From Candidatus Gastranaerophilales bacterium (lineage in GTDB: Bacteria; Cyanobacteriota; Vampirovibrionia; Gastranaerophilales; Gastranaerophilaceae), in the NCBI GenBank assembly GCA_944326585.1, contig CALVEN010000002.1, forward strand, positions 124,001 through 188,000: DNA of 64,000 bases, given 5' to 3'. Every line of letters begins with the position of its first letter. The stretch's first letter is position 1. This document shows, piece by piece, positions 25,437 to 33,978 of this stretch. The translations under genes were made by a program, and so were the position numbers. A model generated the notes under the pieces. The model made no database searches. It saw nothing but the letters and a program-made list of their open reading frames with translations, and was not told the origin of the DNA.

Positions 25437-26070
25437 ATACCATTGTAAGTTCTTGATTACTTTCAACTATTCTATCCGAAAGAATAGTATTTCTTATCTC
25501 AATAAGATCCTTCTGCATCAATCTCCTTGGAGAACCTTCCTGCATTGAATGATTTCTCAAAAGATATGACGGATGGAAAATCGCCATTGCTTTGTATTCT
25601 TTATTGTTGATATTAACGGTAAACCAGTTGCCGCGAATTTTTGATATTTGAACTTTCTGATCCTCCCAGAAAGATTTTAGAGCTGTTGCCCCGCAAAATA
25701 CGATTGCTTTGGGATTCATAATATCAATTTGAGCATACAAAAATTTTTCACAAGAAGCTTTTTCTTCATCTGTCGGAATTCTGTTTTCAGGTGGTCTGCA
25801 TTTTACAGTGTTAATAATATACAAATCATCTTCTCTGGAAATTCCTGCTTCCGTTAAAAATTCATCCAATAATTGTCCGGCACGGCCCACAAACGGTCTT
25901 CCTTCCATATCTTCCAATTCGCCGGGGGCTTCACCGATTAAAACAATACTTGCAGTTTCGGGGTTCCCATCTGAAAATACTACGTTGTGGCGGGTTTTAG
26001 CCAATCCGCATGCTTTACATGCTCTGCATTTAGATTCCACAATTTTCAGGCATTCTTTTTTCATCATCAT
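25435..26070 (-). CDS. udg: Uracil-DNA glycosylase, family 4
   Basis: About 211 aa. Removes uracil from DNA in base excision repair. Family 4 marks: an N-terminal Fe-S cysteine pair (CRACKACGL) with further Cys at about 84 and 100, IGEAPGELEDMEGRPFVGRAGQLLDEFL, TVKCRPPENR and the HPS motif in IFHPSYLLRN. Several ATGs crowd the start (26076, 26070, 26067, 26064); AAGGAG at 26086-26081 is four bases from the first and ten from the second, so I prefer 26070. It overlaps the end of the symporter gene and is probably co-transcribed with it. Confidence 0.92.
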   Translation of the reverse strand: MMMKKECLKIVESKCRACKACGLAKTRHNVVFSDGNPETASIVLIGEAPGELEDMEGRPFVGRAGQLLDEFLTEAGISREDDLYIINTVKCRPPENRIPTDEEKASCEKFLYAQIDIMNPKAIVFCGATALKSFWEDQKVQISKIRGNWFTVNINNKEYKAMAIFHPSYLLRNHSMQEGSPRRLMQKDLIEIRNTILSDRIVESNQELTMV

Positions 26071-27544
26071 TTTCATCTCTCTCCTTATTATTGTTAAATA
26101 TTAACCCAATATTATATTTTTGGCAATATCGTTTCAATTCCTTCATAATTACATTGGACAATAAAAATACCGCAATGAGGTTCGGTACTGCTAAAAACAG
26201 AGTAAATGCATCCGAAAGATTTATTATACTTTTAAAGTTCATAGCAGAACCAACAATTATGAATAAACAATATATAACCTGAAAAGTTCTTGTTGTCAAT
26301 TTAGAATCGCCAAAAAGAAAGTTCCAGCTTTTTATTCCGTAATATGACCCGCAAAGCATTGTTGACAAAACAAAACAACTCGCCATAAGTGTCAAAAGTA
26401 TAGGGAAAAACGGACAAACACTTTCAAAAGCTTTTGACGTCAATTCAATTCCCGCCAGACCGGTAGACTGTTGATAAACACCTGACACAACTATTACAAA
26501 GGCTGTTGCGGAGCCGACAATAACAGTATCAACAAACGGCTGAAGCATTGCAATAAAGCCCTGTGCAACAGGTTTACTTGTTTTAACCGCGGAAAACGCA
26601 ATCGGAGCCGTTCCAAGTCCGGCTTCATTTGCAAACATAGCACGTCTGAACCCCCATAACATACACGCAAACATCCCGCCGGTCAATGCCTGAGGCTTAA
26701 AGGCCTCTTTTACAATTACATAAATTGTATGCGGAATATGACCTATGTGCATAACACAAATTATAAATGCTGAAAATACATACAAAGTACACATCAAAGG
26801 GGTAACTTTTGACGTGAATTTTCCGATAGCCTTAATTCCGCCGATAATTGTCACATATGTAATTATTGCGACAATAAGACCCAAAAGCCAGCTTTGACCT
26901 GCAAAAAAACTGTTTTCACCACCTGTCACCTCTGTAATTTGCGTTGTCATTGCATTTATTTGAAACAAATTCCAGCCGCCAATCATAGCGAAAATACAAC
27001 ATAATGCGTAAATTTTAGACAAATAAGGCGCAAAAGGTTTTATCCACGGAGCTTTTAATCCGCCAAGAATATAATACATAGGTCCGCCGGACACTGTACC
27101 GTCTTTGTTTACTTTTCTGAATTTAATTCCTAAAACCACTTCCGCAAACTTTAACGCCATGGAAAAAAATCCGGCAATAACCATCCAAAAAATAACCCCC
27201 GGACCGCCTATAGAAACAGCTGCTGCAGAACCTGCAACATTACCTATCCCTGCCGATGCCGAAATAGTCGCGGTCAAAGCTTGAAAAGACGACACTTCGC
27301 CTTTTTTCTTACGTTTAATTAAATCATCATGCTTATATTTATTTAAAATAAGATTAAGCCCGTGTCTAAAGCCCCAGATTCCTATAAAACGCATTCTGAA
27401 GGTAAAATAAAGCGCCGCAAACATTAAGAGTGCTACGAGTAATTGTACCTCAACACCATTAATCGTTACGGAGTAAAATATAATTCCTGAAATTCTGTCG
27501 GCTACAGGCGACAACAGACTGTCAATCAAACTGTCCAAATTCAT
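26030..27544 (-). CDS. Alanine/glycine:sodium symporter (AGCS family)
   Basis: 504 aa with about eleven membrane helices. Family features: ALTATISASAGIGNVAGSAA, GGPGVIFWMVIAGFFSMALKFAEVVLG, GGPMYYI, RRAMFANEAGLGTAPIAFSA. Imports alanine or glycine with sodium. The C-terminus is short, acidic and basic (NNNKERDENDDEKRM). A perfect TATAAT lies six bases before the ATG and no ribosome site is visible, so the mRNA is predicted to be leaderless. Confidence 0.95.
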   Translation of the reverse strand: MNLDSLIDSLLSPVADRISGIIFYSVTINGVEVQLLVALLMFAALYFTFRMRFIGIWGFRHGLNLILNKYKHDDLIKRKKKGEVSSFQALTATISASAGIGNVAGSAAAVSIGGPGVIFWMVIAGFFSMALKFAEVVLGIKFRKVNKDGTVSGGPMYYILGGLKAPWIKPFAPYLSKIYALCCIFAMIGGWNLFQINAMTTQITEVTGGENSFFAGQSWLLGLIVAIITYVTIIGGIKAIGKFTSKVTPLMCTLYVFSAFIICVMHIGHIPHTIYVIVKEAFKPQALTGGMFACMLWGFRRAMFANEAGLGTAPIAFSAVKTSKPVAQGFIAMLQPFVDTVIVGSATAFVIVVSGVYQQSTGLAGIELTSKAFESVCPFFPILLTLMASCFVLSTMLCGSYYGIKSWNFLFGDSKLTTRTFQVIYCLFIIVGSAMNFKSIINLSDAFTLFLAVPNLIAVFLLSNVIMKELKRYCQKYNIGLIFNNNKERDENDDEKRMPENCGI

Positions 27545-27550
27545 TCTTCA

Positions 27551-27556
27551 ATTATA
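27551..27556 (-). promoter_or_regulatory. -10 element of the symporter gene (leaderless)
   Basis: Minus strand TATAAT ends six bases before the ATG at 27544, the same spacing as at rex. No strong -35 is visible. Confidence 0.45.
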
Positions 27557-27567
27557 CTATAAACAAA

Positions 27568-28353
27568 CTATTGCGCAAAATTGTTTGTTTTGCTTATTTG
27601 TACAGTCTGCTCCGCATAATCTTTCAATGCTTTGAAAACGAACGGATGGAGATTACCTTTTGCCACATCTCTGTAAATCAATGCAAGAGCCTGCTCTTTA
27701 TCCAACGGGTCTTTATAAACGCGCGGTTCAATAAGTGCCGAATATTTATCAGCGGCAGATAAAATTTGTAAATTCAAATCCGCAAAAAAGTCGGACGGAA
27801 CTTTCGGATATCCGGTGTGGTTTGCATTCTGGTGGTGATACTTAATAAGATTAAGTGTTTTGGCATCAATTCCGGAATTTTTCAAAATCTCATAACCCAA
27901 TTCAGAATGCCTGTGCATAATTTCTTTTTCTGCATCAGTCAGCTTGCCGTTTTTATTCAAAATTTCTGCCGGGATTAAAACTTTTCCGATATCATGAAGA
28001 TATGCCGCATCTTTTATGGCTTTCACATCCGCGTGCTGCTTGAGGGCTTTTGGCAAATGGGAAATTATTCCTGCTGCAATATTTTGTGTTTGTTTTGAAT
28101 GATTATCGGAAAGCTCTTGAAGTTCTTTCAAATTCAATTTCTGCGGAGCATTCATTTCTTTCAAAATAACTTTAATTTGAGGATTTGATATCAATGCGGC
28201 TTGAATATAATTTTCTGTTGCAAAACGGCTTACGGAGGTACTTTCAAACCTATCTCCGTTCAAATTATTTCCAAAACCCGTACGGGATGAAAATATATTT
28301 ATATTTGAATTGATTCCGCCCACACCAAGCGGTTTTCTGATGTCAATTCCCAT
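27568..28353 (-). CDS. HD-domain (HD-GYP-like) phosphohydrolase
   Basis: 261 aa. The HD domain (about 85-240) has DAAYLHDIGKVLIP, EIMHRHSELGYEIL, YHHQNANHTGYPK and SAADKYSALIEPRVYKDPL, close to HD-GYP proteins that cleave cyclic di-GMP, although the GYP sequence reads TGYPK. The N-terminal 50 residues are Asn/Gly/Ser rich and unassigned. The start is ATG 28353 rather than GTG 28362. No ribosome site is convincing. It lies 23 bases upstream of the symporter gene on the same strand. Confidence 0.82.
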   Translation of the reverse strand: MGIDIRKPLGVGGINSNINIFSSRTGFGNNLNGDRFESTSVSRFATENYIQAALISNPQIKVILKEMNAPQKLNLKELQELSDNHSKQTQNIAAGIISHLPKALKQHADVKAIKDAAYLHDIGKVLIPAEILNKNGKLTDAEKEIMHRHSELGYEILKNSGIDAKTLNLIKYHHQNANHTGYPKVPSDFFADLNLQILSAADKYSALIEPRVYKDPLDKEQALALIYRDVAKGNLHPFVFKALKDYAEQTVQISKTNNFAQ

Positions 28354-28556
28354 TTCCCACACTATAATTATCTACACTTCTATATAAAGTATTTTTCTTA
28401 GGGGGAATTGCACAAAAACATTGATTTATGAACAAAATTTAACATACGATTTAAAATATTTTTGTAACAAATTGTAAAGCTTTTTAGACATTCAGGCAAT
28501 TCGCTATTAAATAAATACTTTATATATATAAGGTATATTAACGAGGAGTATAAACT

Positions 28557-28763
28557 ATGTCCAGAATTGAAGCTACAAAACCTATCGGATATGATAAGAA
28601 CGATGTACAAAGTAATTTTAGCAACAAGAAAAAATTGGAAGAAATTGCATTAAGTAATGCATTATCCGGCGGAGGAACACCTAAGGTTGCGTTCACATTG
28701 GATGTCGGAAATTCTATTTTTACAAACGGTACACAACCGAGCCAGACAGCAGTTCAGGCATAA
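28557..28763 (+). CDS. Small protein, unknown function
   Basis: 68 aa, not recognised. A strong ribosome site (GAGGAG, 28542-28547) and a spaced A/T-rich upstream region with TATATATAAGG support expression. The N-terminal half is charged (EATKPIGYDKNDVQSNF), then SGGGTPKVAFTLDVGN, ending Thr/Gln/Ala rich. No signal peptide or membrane helix. A hairpin 28 bases after the stop separates it from coaX. Confidence 0.6.
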   Translation: MSRIEATKPIGYDKNDVQSNFSNKKKLEEIALSNALSGGGTPKVAFTLDVGNSIFTNGTQPSQTAVQA

Positions 28764-28790
28764 ATTTACAAAAATGTTTGTTTGATATAA

Positions 28791-28819
28791 AATAATCCCT
28801 GCAAAGGGATTATTTTATT
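28791..28819 (+). terminator. Hairpin between the small protein gene and coaX
   Basis: AATAATCCC (28791-28799), loop TGCAAA, GGGATTATT (28806-28814), then TTATT running straight into the coaX ATG at 28820. It can end the upstream transcript; its 3' arm holds the only Shine-Dalgarno-like sequence (AAAGGGA) of coaX. Confidence 0.6.
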
Positions 28820-29599
28820 ATGTTATTGACATCAGACATAGGGAATACAAATATAACACTCGGACTTTTCGATAACGAAGCGCTTGTCGAAGAATTCAGA
28901 CTCGCGTCAGACAAAGATTTGTCGTTGGAAGAGTATGAAGTGCTTTTGAAGTCTTTATTTAAAGATTTTAAAATTGACGGATGTATTGTAGGCTCCGTTG
29001 TTGAGGAGTTAAACAACAAATTTATGAGTGCGGTCAGAAATGTTTTCGGAATTGAACCTGTATTTTTGACCAATAAAATCAATACCGGTGTAAAAATAAA
29101 AACGGATTTTCCGGATGAAGTAGGCGCGGACAGAATTGCAAATGCTACAGGAGCCTATGTTTTATATAACAAACCCACAATTGTAGTGGATTTCGGGACA
29201 GCTACGACATTTGATATTATAAACGCCGGGGGTGAATTTATAGGCGGAATGATCGCTCCGGGTATAAATTTGCAGATGAAGGTTTTGAATAAATTCACCT
29301 CAAAACTTCCGAGAATTGATGTTGCGATTTCGACAAAAGCAATCGGGCATAATACAACAGACGCGATTTTATCCGGAGTAATCAGAGGAACTGCCTGCAT
29401 GATTGACGGACTTGTCAAACAGTGCGAAAAAGAATTGGGACAAAAAGCAGTTCTTGTTGCAACAGGCGGTTATTCAGGTTTGATCGCAAATTACCTCGAG
29501 CGTCCGTTTGATTATATTAACCCGACACTTACGCTTGAAGGATTAAGGCATCTTTATAACCTAAATATTGTAAGTGAATTGCAAAAAGTTTCCCATTAA
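28820..29599 (+). CDS. coaX: Type III pantothenate kinase
   Basis: 259 aa. Phosphorylates pantothenate in CoA synthesis. ASKHA-fold motifs: SDIGNTNITLGLF (phosphate 1), FPDEVGADRIANATGAYVLY, VVDFGTATTFDIINAGGEFIGGMIAPG (phosphate 2 and substrate site), and ATGGYSGLIANYL. The last 39 bases overlap the convergent rex gene. With panE at 3935 it gives two steps of the CoA pathway in this window. Confidence 0.95.
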   Translation: MLLTSDIGNTNITLGLFDNEALVEEFRLASDKDLSLEEYEVLLKSLFKDFKIDGCIVGSVVEELNNKFMSAVRNVFGIEPVFLTNKINTGVKIKTDFPDEVGADRIANATGAYVLYNKPTIVVDFGTATTFDIINAGGEFIGGMIAPGINLQMKVLNKFTSKLPRIDVAISTKAIGHNTTDAILSGVIRGTACMIDGLVKQCEKELGQKAVLVATGGYSGLIANYLERPFDYINPTLTLEGLRHLYNLNIVSELQKVSH

Positions 29600-30178
29600 A
29601 TTTTCATTCCACACCTGAACGTCTTTTGGGACACTTAGTACGGTAGGGGTAAAATTCCAGATGTATTTTATATTTGCGGAAACCAAAAAATCAGCTGTTT
29701 TTTGTGCAAATTTCCCCGGAACAGTTAAAATTGCTATATCAACATTGTTTTTTCGTGCCAAATTAGGCAATTTTTCCACATCAAGGATTAAGAGTTTGCC
29801 GTTAACGGTTGTGCCGATTTTTTTACGATCATTGTCAAAAAGCGCTATGATATTCAGCCCGTAATTCGTAAAATTATCATATTTTGCAAGCGCCATGCCT
29901 AAATTTCCCGCACCTACAATAAATGCTTTTTTTGTTTTGGAAAATCCGAGAGTTTTTTCAATTGAGGTTTTTAATTCTTCAACAATATAGCCTATTCTTG
30001 ATTTGCCGGAATTATTCAAAATGCTGATATCTTTTCGGACTTGAGAATCATCAATATTTAAGAGTGATGCTATTTGACCGCTTGAGATATATTTTTCTCC
30101 GCTGTTCAAAAAATCCTGCAAAATACAGTGGTAAAGCGTTAATCTGTTTATAACCTTATCCGAAATTTTCTTTTCCAT
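29561..30178 (-). CDS. rex: Redox-sensing transcriptional repressor Rex
   Basis: 205 aa, normal length. Winged helix at the N-terminus (SSGQIASLLNIDDSQVRKDIS) followed by an NAD(H)-binding Rossmann domain (FIVGAGNLGMALAKYDNF, IIALFDNDRKKIG, IAILTVPGKFAQKTADFLV) and the end IKYIWNFTPTVL. Rex senses the NADH/NAD+ ratio and represses fermentation and respiration genes. The start is ATG 30178; the open frame upstream to 30298 runs through a terminator and is not coding. An extended -10 TGTTATAAT ends six bases before the ATG, so the transcript is predicted leaderless. Confidence 0.95.
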   Translation of the reverse strand: MEKKISDKVINRLTLYHCILQDFLNSGEKYISSGQIASLLNIDDSQVRKDISILNNSGKSRIGYIVEELKTSIEKTLGFSKTKKAFIVGAGNLGMALAKYDNFTNYGLNIIALFDNDRKKIGTTVNGKLLILDVEKLPNLARKNNVDIAILTVPGKFAQKTADFLVSANIKYIWNFTPTVLSVPKDVQVWNENLMGNFLQFTYNI

Positions 30179-30184
30179 AATTGA

Positions 30185-30193
30185 ATTATAACA
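30185..30193 (-). promoter_or_regulatory. Extended -10 promoter of rex
   Basis: Minus strand TGTTATAAT, a consensus TGn extended -10, six bases from the ATG. It lies between the upstream terminator and the gene. Confidence 0.6.
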
Positions 30194-30227
30194 CGTAAAA
30201 AAAGCACAAGATATAGTCTTGTGCTTT
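30194..30227 (-). terminator. Terminator after the prepilin gene
   Basis: AAAGCACAAGA (30201-30211), loop TATAG, TCTTGTGCTTT (30217-30227): an 11-bp perfect stem with T runs on both sides, active on the minus strand where a T7 tract follows. Confidence 0.9.
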
Positions 30228-30251
30228 TTTGGGGTCTGCGTGGTAAATTTA

Positions 30252-31004
30252 TTATTTACCGAATAAAACTGCTCTTGCCGAATCTGTCGCCGGTTCAACT
30301 GTTTGCCCGTGGAAAATTACCGGATAGATATCAGTAATTTCTGAAGTATCACAAACGCCGTTTTCCGCATCATCACATGAAATAACCGTATTAGGACCTG
30401 TAGAACCGTTAACATCGATAAAACCGTAGCAATTGTTTTGAGCGCTGTCGCCGTCAGTACAATCGTGTGAATCCTTATGATACCAGAAAGAAGTACCGTC
30501 AGCAAAGGCAAATTTTACATAATTTGCAGGTGCAGAATCCATAGCTACAGTCATAATATATTCGCCGTTGGTACATGTACCACCTTGAAGTCCGGAAGGA
30601 TTGGTTGTATTACCGTCACATGTACCTGCAACATAAGACAATTTCGGTGTTGATGCCGGATTATCGGTAGTTCCCGTGCCTTCATTTAAACTTACGGTTG
30701 TGGTATAAGAATCCGAAATTTCCGTTGCAGACTGCATTCTTTCTTTCAATAAAGCACCCATTGATTTTGCTGTCGTGCCTTCGCCTGATGCATCCGCGTC
30801 TAAGGTTGAAAAATCCGTGTCCTCAAGTGCAATGTTCATTAAAACAGTTTGATTCAATGTTGACAAAGCCTTTTTATAAGCTGTTTTAAACTGTGCGCCG
30901 TTTGTGTTTGAAATTAATGTCGGGATTGTCATAGCTGCAACTACACCGATAATACCAAGTGTAATTAAAACTTCCGCAAGGGTAAATGCATTTTTTCTCA
31001 TCAT
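30252..31004 (-). CDS. Type IV prepilin-like protein
   Basis: 250 aa. The N-terminus MMRKNAFTLAEVLITLGIIG is a class III prepilin signal with Ala before the cleavage site, Phe +1 and Glu +5, then a hydrophobic helix (VVAAMTIPTLI). The head (about 40-250) is Thr/Ser/Asp/Gly rich with Cys pairs in GTCDGNTTNP, GGTCTNGEY, DSHDCTDGDSAQNNCYG and ISCDDAENGVCDTSE, suggesting disulphides. AGGTGAG precedes two adjacent ATGs. It has its own terminator. Secreted pilin or pseudopilin of a type IV system whose machinery is not in the window. Confidence 0.85.
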   Translation of the reverse strand: MMRKNAFTLAEVLITLGIIGVVAAMTIPTLISNTNGAQFKTAYKKALSTLNQTVLMNIALEDTDFSTLDADASGEGTTAKSMGALLKERMQSATEISDSYTTTVSLNEGTGTTDNPASTPKLSYVAGTCDGNTTNPSGLQGGTCTNGEYIMTVAMDSAPANYVKFAFADGTSFWYHKDSHDCTDGDSAQNNCYGFIDVNGSTGPNTVISCDDAENGVCDTSEITDIYPVIFHGQTVEPATDSARAVLFGK

Positions 31005-31032
31005 ATAAACTCACCTTTCTTTTTTTTACTGC

Positions 31033-31062
31033 ATAAAAATAGGGTATAAATTTCTTATACCC
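31033..31062 (-). terminator. Hairpin between the zinc-ribbon gene and the prepilin gene
   Basis: GGGTATAA (31042-31049), loop ATTTC, TTATACCC (31055-31062). On the minus strand it is followed by TATTTTTAT. Probably terminates the pdxJ transcript. Confidence 0.6.
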
Positions 31063-31132
31063 GTTAACTAATTCTTTATAACTATATGTAAAGAAAAATT
31101 AATACTTTAGAATTAGATTTATATAATTCTAA

Positions 31133-31447
31133 TTAATTAGATTCTCTTTTTTCTTCTTGTTTTATAAAATTACAGAGTTGTTCAAGCTTTTTATCTTCCA
31201 TTGCGTCGATTACTTCCTGAATATCGTGGATTTTATTCAGGGCAAAACCGGTTTCAGCGATTAAAACACAATCATTGCAGAGTCTGTATCCGCTGTATTC
31301 AATTGAGCCGGCAAGTGGTTTTAATTGTCCGCAGCAATCGCATTCAAACATTTCATCCGCAAGCGAAGGGTCTTCTTCCAAATCGTCAAGCACCATTTGT
31401 TGAACGACCTCCTGCATTTCTTTTACAATTTCTTCTTCTGATTTCAT
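31133..31447 (-). CDS. Small CxxC zinc-ribbon-like protein
   Basis: 104 aa, not recognised. A four-Cys site (FECDCCGQLKPL and YRLCNDCVLIAE) sits in the middle, flanked by acidic helices (SEEEIVKEMQEVVQQMVLDD and a Lys/Glu-rich end). Probably binds zinc. Its ATG shares one base with the stop of pdxJ, so it is translated with it. Function unknown. Confidence 0.72.
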   Translation of the reverse strand: MKSEEEIVKEMQEVVQQMVLDDLEEDPSLADEMFECDCCGQLKPLAGSIEYSGYRLCNDCVLIAETGFALNKIHDIQEVIDAMEDKKLEQLCNFIKQEEKRESN

Positions 31448-32157
31448 TATTTCACCAATTCTTTCATTTCTTGTACCGCTTTAGGCAGCCCGACAAATAC
31501 AGCACGGGAAATTATGCTGTGTCCTATATTGAGTTCGTATAAATCGGGAATTTCGTGCATTCTGTGCACATTTTGGTAATTAAGCCCATGGCCTGCATTA
31601 ACTTTCAAGCCTAAAGATTGAGCAAGTATCGCAGAATTTTTAAGTTTTAGGAATTCCGCTTCCTCGTCGGGTGTTCCGAATTTTTCGGAATATTGTCCGG
31701 TGTGCATTTCAATGAACTGTGCGCCTGTTGCGGCAGATGCCTTAACCTGAACTTCTGTCGGGTCTATAAATAAGCTTACCAGAATACCCGCGTCTTTCAA
31801 AGGTTTAACGAAATTTGTTATTTTATCAAGCTGTCCTGCGACATCAAGCCCGCCTTCAGTTGTAATTTCCTGTCTTTTTTCTGGAACAAGGCAGACAGAA
31901 TGCGGTTTTATTTCAAGCGCAATCTTCTGCATTTCATCGGTTACTGCCATTTCAAGGTTTAAATTTGTTTTTAATGTATGAATAAGGGTCCTGACATCGC
32001 TGTCTTTTATGTGGCGCCTGTCTTCTCTTAAATGTGTTGTTATTGAGGTTGCACCGTTAAGCTCGCAAACCTCTGCCGCCCTGATTGTATCAGGCTCAAC
32101 ACCGCCTCTGGCGTTTCTGAGAGTTGCGACGTGATCTATATTTACACCTAGTAGCAT
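31447..32157 (-). CDS. pdxJ: Pyridoxine 5'-phosphate synthase
   Basis: 236 aa, normal length. Condenses 1-deoxyxylulose 5-phosphate with 3-amino-2-oxopropyl phosphate to form pyridoxine phosphate. Motifs: GVNIDHVATLRNARGG, SITTHLREDRRHI, KPHSVCLVPEKRQEITTEGG, FIEMHTGQY, VNAGHGLNYQNV and ELNIGHSIISRAVFVGL. It lies 12 bases after murT on the same strand. Confidence 0.96.
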   Translation of the reverse strand: MLLGVNIDHVATLRNARGGVEPDTIRAAEVCELNGATSITTHLREDRRHIKDSDVRTLIHTLKTNLNLEMAVTDEMQKIALEIKPHSVCLVPEKRQEITTEGGLDVAGQLDKITNFVKPLKDAGILVSLFIDPTEVQVKASAATGAQFIEMHTGQYSEKFGTPDEEAEFLKLKNSAILAQSLGLKVNAGHGLNYQNVHRMHEIPDLYELNIGHSIISRAVFVGLPKAVQEMKELVK

Positions 32158-32169
32158 TTTTTCTCCTTT

Positions 32170-33504
32170 TTAGTACTTACTTATTTTTAAAAGTGCCGTA
32201 TATGAAGGCAAAATCGTAATTTTTTCATCTTTTTGAGCAGAATTTGCAACAAATTTAACAGCTTTTTTAACATCTGGCACTACGGTTATTTTTTCCTGCG
32301 GAATTCCGGCATATTTAAGTCTTGCCGCCATATCATAGGCGCGTTTGCCGGATGTAACCACGAGTTTTTGAGCATTTTTAAGCTGTTCAAAGTCGCTGTC
32401 CCAAAGCCATGATATATCCCGACCGTCCGCATAATCGTCATTTATAGCGATTAATATATTGGAATTCAGGTCAACGGTTTTGAGAACTTCACTCGCGCCT
32501 GCGGGATTTTTTATAAGCTGGATAAGGGTTTTATGACCGTTTATAATTCTTGTTTCGGTTCTTCCGAAAATTGAATGATAAGTGTCAAGCGCATTTTGAA
32601 TTTCAGACTGATTCAAACCGTTTTCAAATGCCGCAGCAATTGCCGCAAGTGCATTATAAGCGTTATATAAACCAGTCAAATTAACCTTAAAATCAAAGGT
32701 TACGCCATTATATTTTACTGAAATCAGCGAATAATCGTCGAATATTTTAACTTTGGCGGAATAATCACACTCAGGACGTTTATAACCGCATTTATCACAG
32801 AAATAATGCCCTTGCTGCGCGTAAAATCTTTTTGTATATTTTAATGGTTCTTCGCAGATACAATTAAAAATTTCAGACGGCGCATGAGATTCATCTTTGT
32901 AGCGGCAATTGTATTCAACGTCTTCGAAGCCGTAAAATATCGTTTTATCAGGCTTTGCAAAAGACGCTACAATCGGGTCGTCAGCATTTAAAATTAACTT
33001 CAAATCAGGATTTTTTGAAATTGCCTCTTTTATAATTTTTGCAGTATAATCCAATTCACCGTATCTGTCCAATTGATCACGAAAAAGATTGGTTACAACG
33101 AGAATATCTCCTTTTACAAAGTCATAAACCCTTGTAAGATAGGCCTCATCAGTTTCGACTACGGCATAATCAAAACGTTTGAAAGGTCTTATGCTGAGCG
33201 CAAAAGCATTTACAATCCCCGTGAGCATATTTGCCCCTTTAAGATTATGGATTACACTTTGATGAGTATTCCCGAGAATGTGTGCTATAAGACCTGAAGT
33301 CGTTGTTTTTCCGTTCGTACCGGTCACGTTTATCAGGTTATTTTTAATATATTTTTTTGAAAATGCAAGAAAATCAGGACAAATTTTAAGCGCGATATAC
33401 CCCGGATATGAGGTTGCAGGCCTTTTAAGAAGTTTCAGCCCGAGAAAAGAAAGTTTTGCCGCAAAAAGCGCCGTATAAAATTTTGCTTTAATAAATAGTC
33501 CCAT
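32170..33504 (-). CDS. murT: Lipid II isoglutaminyl synthase, MurT subunit
   Basis: 444 aa Mur-ligase family protein with the MurT arrangement: P-loop NVTGTNGKTTTSGLIAH, central VETDEAYLTRVYDFVKGD and VTNLFRDQLDRYGELD, a zinc ribbon of Cys residues (ICEEPLKYTKRFYAQQGHY and FCDKCGYKRPEC), and a C-terminal DUF1727 domain (IKNPAGASEVLKTVD, NDDYADGRDISWLWD). MurT works with the glutamine amidotransferase GatD to amidate D-Glu of lipid II. No gatD gene is next to it. A long N-terminal helix (FYTALFAAKLSFLGLKLL) may associate with the membrane. Confidence 0.9.
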   Translation of the reverse strand: MGLFIKAKFYTALFAAKLSFLGLKLLKRPATSYPGYIALKICPDFLAFSKKYIKNNLINVTGTNGKTTTSGLIAHILGNTHQSVIHNLKGANMLTGIVNAFALSIRPFKRFDYAVVETDEAYLTRVYDFVKGDILVVTNLFRDQLDRYGELDYTAKIIKEAISKNPDLKLILNADDPIVASFAKPDKTIFYGFEDVEYNCRYKDESHAPSEIFNCICEEPLKYTKRFYAQQGHYFCDKCGYKRPECDYSAKVKIFDDYSLISVKYNGVTFDFKVNLTGLYNAYNALAAIAAAFENGLNQSEIQNALDTYHSIFGRTETRIINGHKTLIQLIKNPAGASEVLKTVDLNSNILIAINDDYADGRDISWLWDSDFEQLKNAQKLVVTSGKRAYDMAARLKYAGIPQEKITVVPDVKKAVKFVANSAQKDEKITILPSYTALLKISKY

Positions 33505-33569
33505 AAGTGTATTCCAATTTAAAATTAATTATTCTATACTTCAAATATAATAATACAAAAGCAGAAAAA

Positions 33570-33938
33570 ATGTATTTATTTATTGCAATAATTTTAATAG
33601 CAGAGTTGATAATTGCAACCAACCTTGTTTGTCTGATAATTAAAGCGGACAAAAAAGTACTTGCGCTGTCGGACAAATTAACTGATGTACGCCCTAAAAT
33701 CAAAGACGGGCTGAAATCAGCAAAAGATGCCGTGGCAAAACTTGTCGAAGGCGTGCATAAATTGAGCTGTTATGCCGAAAAGAAAAAACAGCAATATACA
33801 ATGTCGATTATCAAAACTGTTTTGATATACGCTTTACTTATTATGTTGAAAGGCAAAAGCAAAAAGTGTTTATCCGCAATGCAGCTTGCAGTGGTACTAA
33901 AGGACTGCTGGGACAGGGGTGCGGCTTGTAATTTGTAA
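33570..33938 (+). CDS. Small membrane protein, unknown function
   Basis: 122 aa. The start is ATG 33570; an upstream ATG at 33507 in frame lies too near murT and adds residues that look non-coding. One N-terminal membrane helix (YLFIAIILIAELIIATNLVCLII), a Lys/Asp-rich middle resembling DUF948-type coils (DKLTDVRPKIKDGLKSAKDAV), then a second hydrophobic stretch (IIKTVLIYALLIML). It precedes three genes with YtxH/DUF948 domains, so it may work with them. Confidence 0.6.
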   Translation: MYLFIAIILIAELIIATNLVCLIIKADKKVLALSDKLTDVRPKIKDGLKSAKDAVAKLVEGVHKLSCYAEKKKQQYTMSIIKTVLIYALLIMLKGKSKKCLSAMQLAVVLKDCWDRGAACNL

Positions 33939-33954
33939 AAAAACATGTTATACT
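33926..33954 (+). promoter_or_regulatory. Sigma70-like promoter of the YtxH/DUF948 genes
   Basis: TTGTAA (33926-33931), 17-base spacer, TATACT (33949-33954) preceded by TGT, an extended -10. It overlaps the end of the upstream gene; GAGGTAGG follows as ribosome site before the ATG at 33979. Confidence 0.6.
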
Positions 33955-33978
33955 TAAAAGAAAGTTGAGGTAGGTTAT

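Noticed and set aside
30179-30298. N-terminal extension of Rex
   Set aside because: It would read through a strong terminator and the -10 element; Rex proteins begin at the chosen ATG.
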